Notes under the pieces: generated by a model
The model's database searches: none
What the model saw: only the letters and a program-made list of their open reading frames with translations
What the model was told of the DNA's origin: nothing
NCBI RefSeq assembly: GCF_001042475.2
Contig: NZ_LECW02000045.1
Location: 434,001-498,000 of the forward strand
Origin: Bacillus glycinifermentans
Lineage (GTDB): Bacteria > Bacillota > Bacilli > Bacillales > Bacillaceae
Direction of reading: 5' to 3'
DNA length: 64,000 bases
Made by a program: the position numbers and the translations under genes
Shown here: positions 61,884 to 64,000 of the stretch, one piece after another
Layout of the letters: each line of letters starts with the position of its first letter
How positions within the stretch are numbered: position 1 is the stretch's first letter

Positions 61884-63077
61884 TCAATCGGCTACCGATA
61901 TATTTCTCTTCTCCTTCAGCAAGGCCGGTTTCCGGCTCCACGTATACAGGAACAGATTGACGAGAACGAAGACGCCTGAGAATAAATAGATATTGGAAAA
62001 ACCGGTTTGTGCGACAATCAGGCCGAACACGAAGGACCCGACCGCGATTCCTGAATCGAATAAGGTGAAATAAGTGGCCGTCGCATAGCCGCTCCGGTGC
62101 TGCGGAGAGGCTTGGATCGCCAGCGTCTGCAGGCAAGGGGTAATCGAACCGTAGCCCATGCCGATGACCGCCCCTGAAAGCAGAAGCATCGCGCCGCTGT
62201 TCGTAAAAGCGAGCAGGCAAAGCCCGATGCTAAAAAGGATAATGGACGGATAAATGACGACGCCGGGACCGACTCTATCATATAATTTTCCGGTGAACGG
62301 CCGTGTCACCATCATCGCTACCGCGAAAACCATAAAGAAATAGCTGCTCGTTTGAATCAGGCCGAGAGATTTTGCGTAAACCGAAATGAACGAAATGACG
62401 CTCGAATAGCAAAAAGAAACAAACAAGCCGACGATGGCGATCCGCATCGCCCCTTTTTCAAACATATTGGAAAACGACAATTTGAAGACAGCGGAAGTCG
62501 TGTCGTCTTCTTTTGGAATCCGCACCAGAGCCGTGCAAAGGATTCCGAAGGCGACGATTCCGGAAAACAGCGCAAACAGAGCGGTAAAGCTGATTTTGTC
62601 AAGCAGGTTCAAGGCGATAAACGGCCCGATGACGACCGCCAGGTTCATGGACATGGCAAAGTAGCCGAGACCTTCGCCGCGGCGTGCCGGCGGAATCAAA
62701 TCGGCTGCAATCGCACTCGTTACCGTGGTAATGATGCTGAACCAAATGCCTTGGAAAAAGCGGATTCCGAGCAATACGTAAATATTTTGAACGGATATGA
62801 AAAGGAGAGACGAAAGCGTAAAGAGTATGACGCTGACGAGCGCCATTCTTTTTTTCCCGAACCGCTCGATTATTGCGCCTGAAAACGGCCTTGCAAAAAT
62901 CGCGGAAAGCAAAAATCCGCTGATCAAAAGACCTCCCTGTGACTCCGTTCCGCCGAGCTCTTGCATCGTGTAGACCGGCAAAATCGTTAACAAGGCATAA
63001 AAATATACAAAAATAAACAAATTCATCAGAACAACCATGATAAAATCTTTAGTCCAAATGGGTTCCGATTGTTTCAT
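61884..63077 (-). CDS. ywoG: MFS transporter YwoG
   Basis: A 397-aa, 12-helix major-facilitator transporter. The loop [16 protein letters not shown] after helix 2 matches motif A, and [25 protein letters not shown] matches drug-efflux members in helix 5. The substrate is unknown; multidrug export is the usual inference. It begins three bases after the stop of the MarR-type gene ywoH, so the two are co-transcribed and ywoH probably controls it. Confidence 0.85.
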   Translation of the reverse strand: MKQSEPIWTKDFIMVVLMNLFIFVYFYALLTILPVYTMQELGGTESQGGLLISGFLLSAIFARPFSGAIIERFGKKRMALVSVILFTLSSLLFISVQNIYVLLGIRFFQGIWFSIITTVTSAIAADLIPPARRGEGLGYFAMSMNLAVVIGPFIALNLLDKISFTALFALFSGIVAFGILCTALVRIPKEDDTTSAVFKLSFSNMFEKGAMRIAIVGLFVSFCYSSVISFISVYAKSLGLIQTSSYFFMVFAVAMMVTRPFTGKLYDRVGPGVVIYPSIILFSIGLCLLAFTNSGAMLLLSGAVIGMGYGSITPCLQTLAIQASPQHRSGYATATYFTLFDSGIAVGSFVFGLIVAQTGFSNIYLFSGVFVLVNLFLYTWSRKPALLKEKRNISVAD

Positions 63078-63080
63078 AGG

Positions 63081-63509
63081 CTACAGCTCCTTCTTGTTGT
63101 ATGTCAGCAGTTGATGTAATAAACGCTGGAACGTTTTTTTATCCTTCTCATCAAATCCCGAAAGCATTTCTTCTTCAAATTCTTTTATTTTCAACTGAAT
63201 CTCGTCATATTTAACCGCGGCTTCGTCCGTCATTTTTACGACTTTTTCCCTTTTATCTTCGCCTTGTATCCTTTGCACCCAGCCGTTTTTTTCAAGGCGG
63301 TTGATCGTTCGCGTTACGGTCGGCGCTTCAACGTGCAAATACGACCAAATGTCTTTTTGAGTCATCGGGCCATACGTATGAAGGCAGTACAAGATTGACC
63401 ATTGAGCTCCGAAAAGTCCGTAGGCCTCAAGCTGTTCATTCGTTTTTTTTGAAAGCATCCGCGCACTTTGATTGATTTGGTGAATGATCGTCCGGTTGAT
63501 GTGTTCCAT
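63081..63509 (-). CDS. ywoH: MarR-family regulator YwoH
   Basis: A 142-aa MarR-type dimeric winged-helix repressor: YGLFGAQWSILYCLHTYGPMTQKDIWSYLHVEAPTVTRTINRLEKNGWVQRIQGEDKREKVV contains the recognition helix and wing. The C-terminal helix serves dimerisation. A perfect palindrome lies 21 bases upstream of the start. As the first gene of the operon it probably represses itself and the transporter ywoG. Confidence 0.88.
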   Translation of the reverse strand: MEHINRTIIHQINQSARMLSKKTNEQLEAYGLFGAQWSILYCLHTYGPMTQKDIWSYLHVEAPTVTRTINRLEKNGWVQRIQGEDKREKVVKMTDEAAVKYDEIQLKIKEFEEEMLSGFDEKDKKTFQRLLHQLLTYNKKEL

Positions 63510-63529
63510 ATAAACCCCTCTGAAAATAC

Positions 63530-63541
63530 TTACCTAGGTAA
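63530..63541. promoter_or_regulatory. Palindromic operator upstream of ywoH
   Basis: TTACCTAGGTAA is a perfect 12-base palindrome inside an imperfect 16-base one, placed at the probable promoter of ywoH-ywoG. MarR proteins bind such sites. Confidence 0.6.
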
Positions 63542-63652
63542 ATAATAAACTTTATTCATTTTACTGGATGTCCTACAACCTGTAAAGCAAAAATTTTCGA
63601 AGCCGAAATAAAAATGTCTTGATAAACCCCTTGTCCTCCTTGAGTTTTTAGC

Positions 63653-63679
63653 ATAATCCCATTTCAATGCTAATACACT
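63653..63679 (+). promoter_or_regulatory. Sigma-E promoter of usd-spoIIID
   Basis: ATA (63653-63655), 16 bases, then AATACACT (63672-63679) fits the sigma-E pattern ATA-N16-CATACANT with one mismatch. Transcription would start near 63686, about 34 bases before usd. Confidence 0.65.
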
Positions 63680-63719
63680 GATACAAACCTAACAAAGAGA
63701 GTGTTTGAGGTGAGGGATC

Positions 63720-63830
63720 GTGGGAGTATTTCAAAATTCTACTTGGAATAGCTTAAAACGAAGCAGCTGTATAAATAGTATTTTCTTTCAGCATACGGAT
63801 CTCATTTCACACTTCTCACATCCATTTTAG
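63720..63830 (+). CDS. usd: Upstream ORF usd, required for spoIIID translation
   Basis: A 36-codon ORF starts at GTG 63720, six bases after GAGGTGA (63707-63713), and ends with TAG at 63828-63830. Its length (111 bases) and place immediately before spoIIID agree with usd of B. subtilis, where ribosomes crossing this ORF open a structure that otherwise hides the spoIIID ribosome site. The stop here ends just before GGGAGGTCG of spoIIID. The peptide itself (beginning VGVFQNSTWN) has no known role. Confidence 0.8.
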   Translation: MGVFQNSTWNSLKRSSCINSIFFQHTDLISHFSHPF

Positions 63831-63844
63831 GGAGGTCGAGTGGT

Positions 63845-64000
63845 GTGCACGATTACATCAAAGAGCGAACAATCAAGATAGGGAAGTACATCGTGGAGAC
63901 AAAAAAAACGGTTCGTGTGATCGCGAAGGAGTTTGGTGTTTCCAAAAGTACCGTACACAAGGATTTGACAGAAAGGCTGCCTGAAATTAATCCTGATTTA
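63845..64000 (+). CDS. spoIIID: Stage III sporulation protein D, N-terminal part
   Basis: SpoIIID is a small DNA-binding protein that switches many sigma-E genes on or off in the mother cell and helps start sigK transcription. The first 52 codons lie in the window and include the helix-turn-helix VRVIAKEFGVSKSTVHKDLTERL; the rest, about 40 residues, is beyond the end. The start is a GTG at 63845 behind GGGAGGTCG. Translation is expected to depend on usd directly upstream. Confidence 0.96.
   Translation, partial: MHDYIKERTIKIGKYIVETKKTVRVIAKEFGVSKSTVHKDLTERLPEINPDL

Overview
The window is a stretch of Bacillus chromosome, most likely from the B. licheniformis / B. paralicheniformis group. The gene order follows the B. 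subtilis ywl-upp-atp-ywm-ywn-ywo region almost gene for gene: ywlB-ywlC-mntP-ywlE-rpiB-ywlG-glyA-upp-atpIBEFHAGDC-ywzB-ywmB-murAA-spoIID-ywmC-ywmD, then fdhD-moaA, ywnA-ywnB, cls-ywnF-ywnH-spoIIQ, glnK/amtB, ppaC, bcrC, ywoG-ywoH, usd-spoIIID. Blocks that B. subtilis keeps elsewhere are inserted into this backbone, notably the complete bacillibactin locus and a second ClpP. Sporulation genes, sigma-A/E/F and ECF-type promoters, strong AGGAGG ribosome sites and frequent GTG/TTG starts all fit Bacillus. Species assignment is inference from synteny; no 16S rRNA is present.

Layout. 1-6.1 kb: tail of an acetyltransferase, a DnaA-box cluster, tRNA threonylcarbamoylation, Mn export, protein-arginine phosphatase, rpiB, glyA and upp. 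6.1-13.4 kb: the nine-gene F1Fo ATP synthase operon behind a long leader. 13.4-19.4 kb: cell-envelope and sporulation genes (ywzB, ywmB, murAA, spoIID) and two tandem secreted von Willebrand A proteins. 19.4-25.2 kb: a molybdoenzyme block, with a CcpA-type cre site controlling an OFA-family transporter plus a formate-dehydrogenase-like enzyme, divergent from fdhD and moaA. 25.3-27.9 kb: small membrane and regulatory genes, including the Rrf2 regulator ywnA with a matching operator before ywnB. 28.1-47.4 kb: one iron-acquisition island in a single direction: the AraC-type activator btr, Fur-boxed feuABC uptake, a trilactone esterase, Fur-boxed dhbACEBF, mbtH and an MFS exporter. dhbF carries a frameshift consistent with an 11-nt deletion in the first adenylation domain. 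47.4-52.5 kb: cardiolipin synthase, ywnF, ywnH, spoIIQ, and a two-gene unit of a sigma-factor-like protein followed at once by a second ClpP. 52.5-53.7 kb: sparse DNA with tiny ORFs, strong palindromes, a small secreted protein and a probable sensor-kinase relic. 53.7-64 kb: TnrA-boxed ammonium transport genes, CorC and CorA ion-transport proteins, a CBS protein, manganese catalase, ppaC, bcrC, the ywoH-ywoG pair, and the usd-spoIIID sporulation unit cut off by the window end.

Most of the window is conserved housekeeping DNA. The points most worth a second look are the sigma/ClpP2 unit with its candidate ECF promoter, the dhbF frameshift, the structured leader before btr, the ywmC/ywmD upstream element, the matched YwnA operators, and the 52.5-53.6 kb region.
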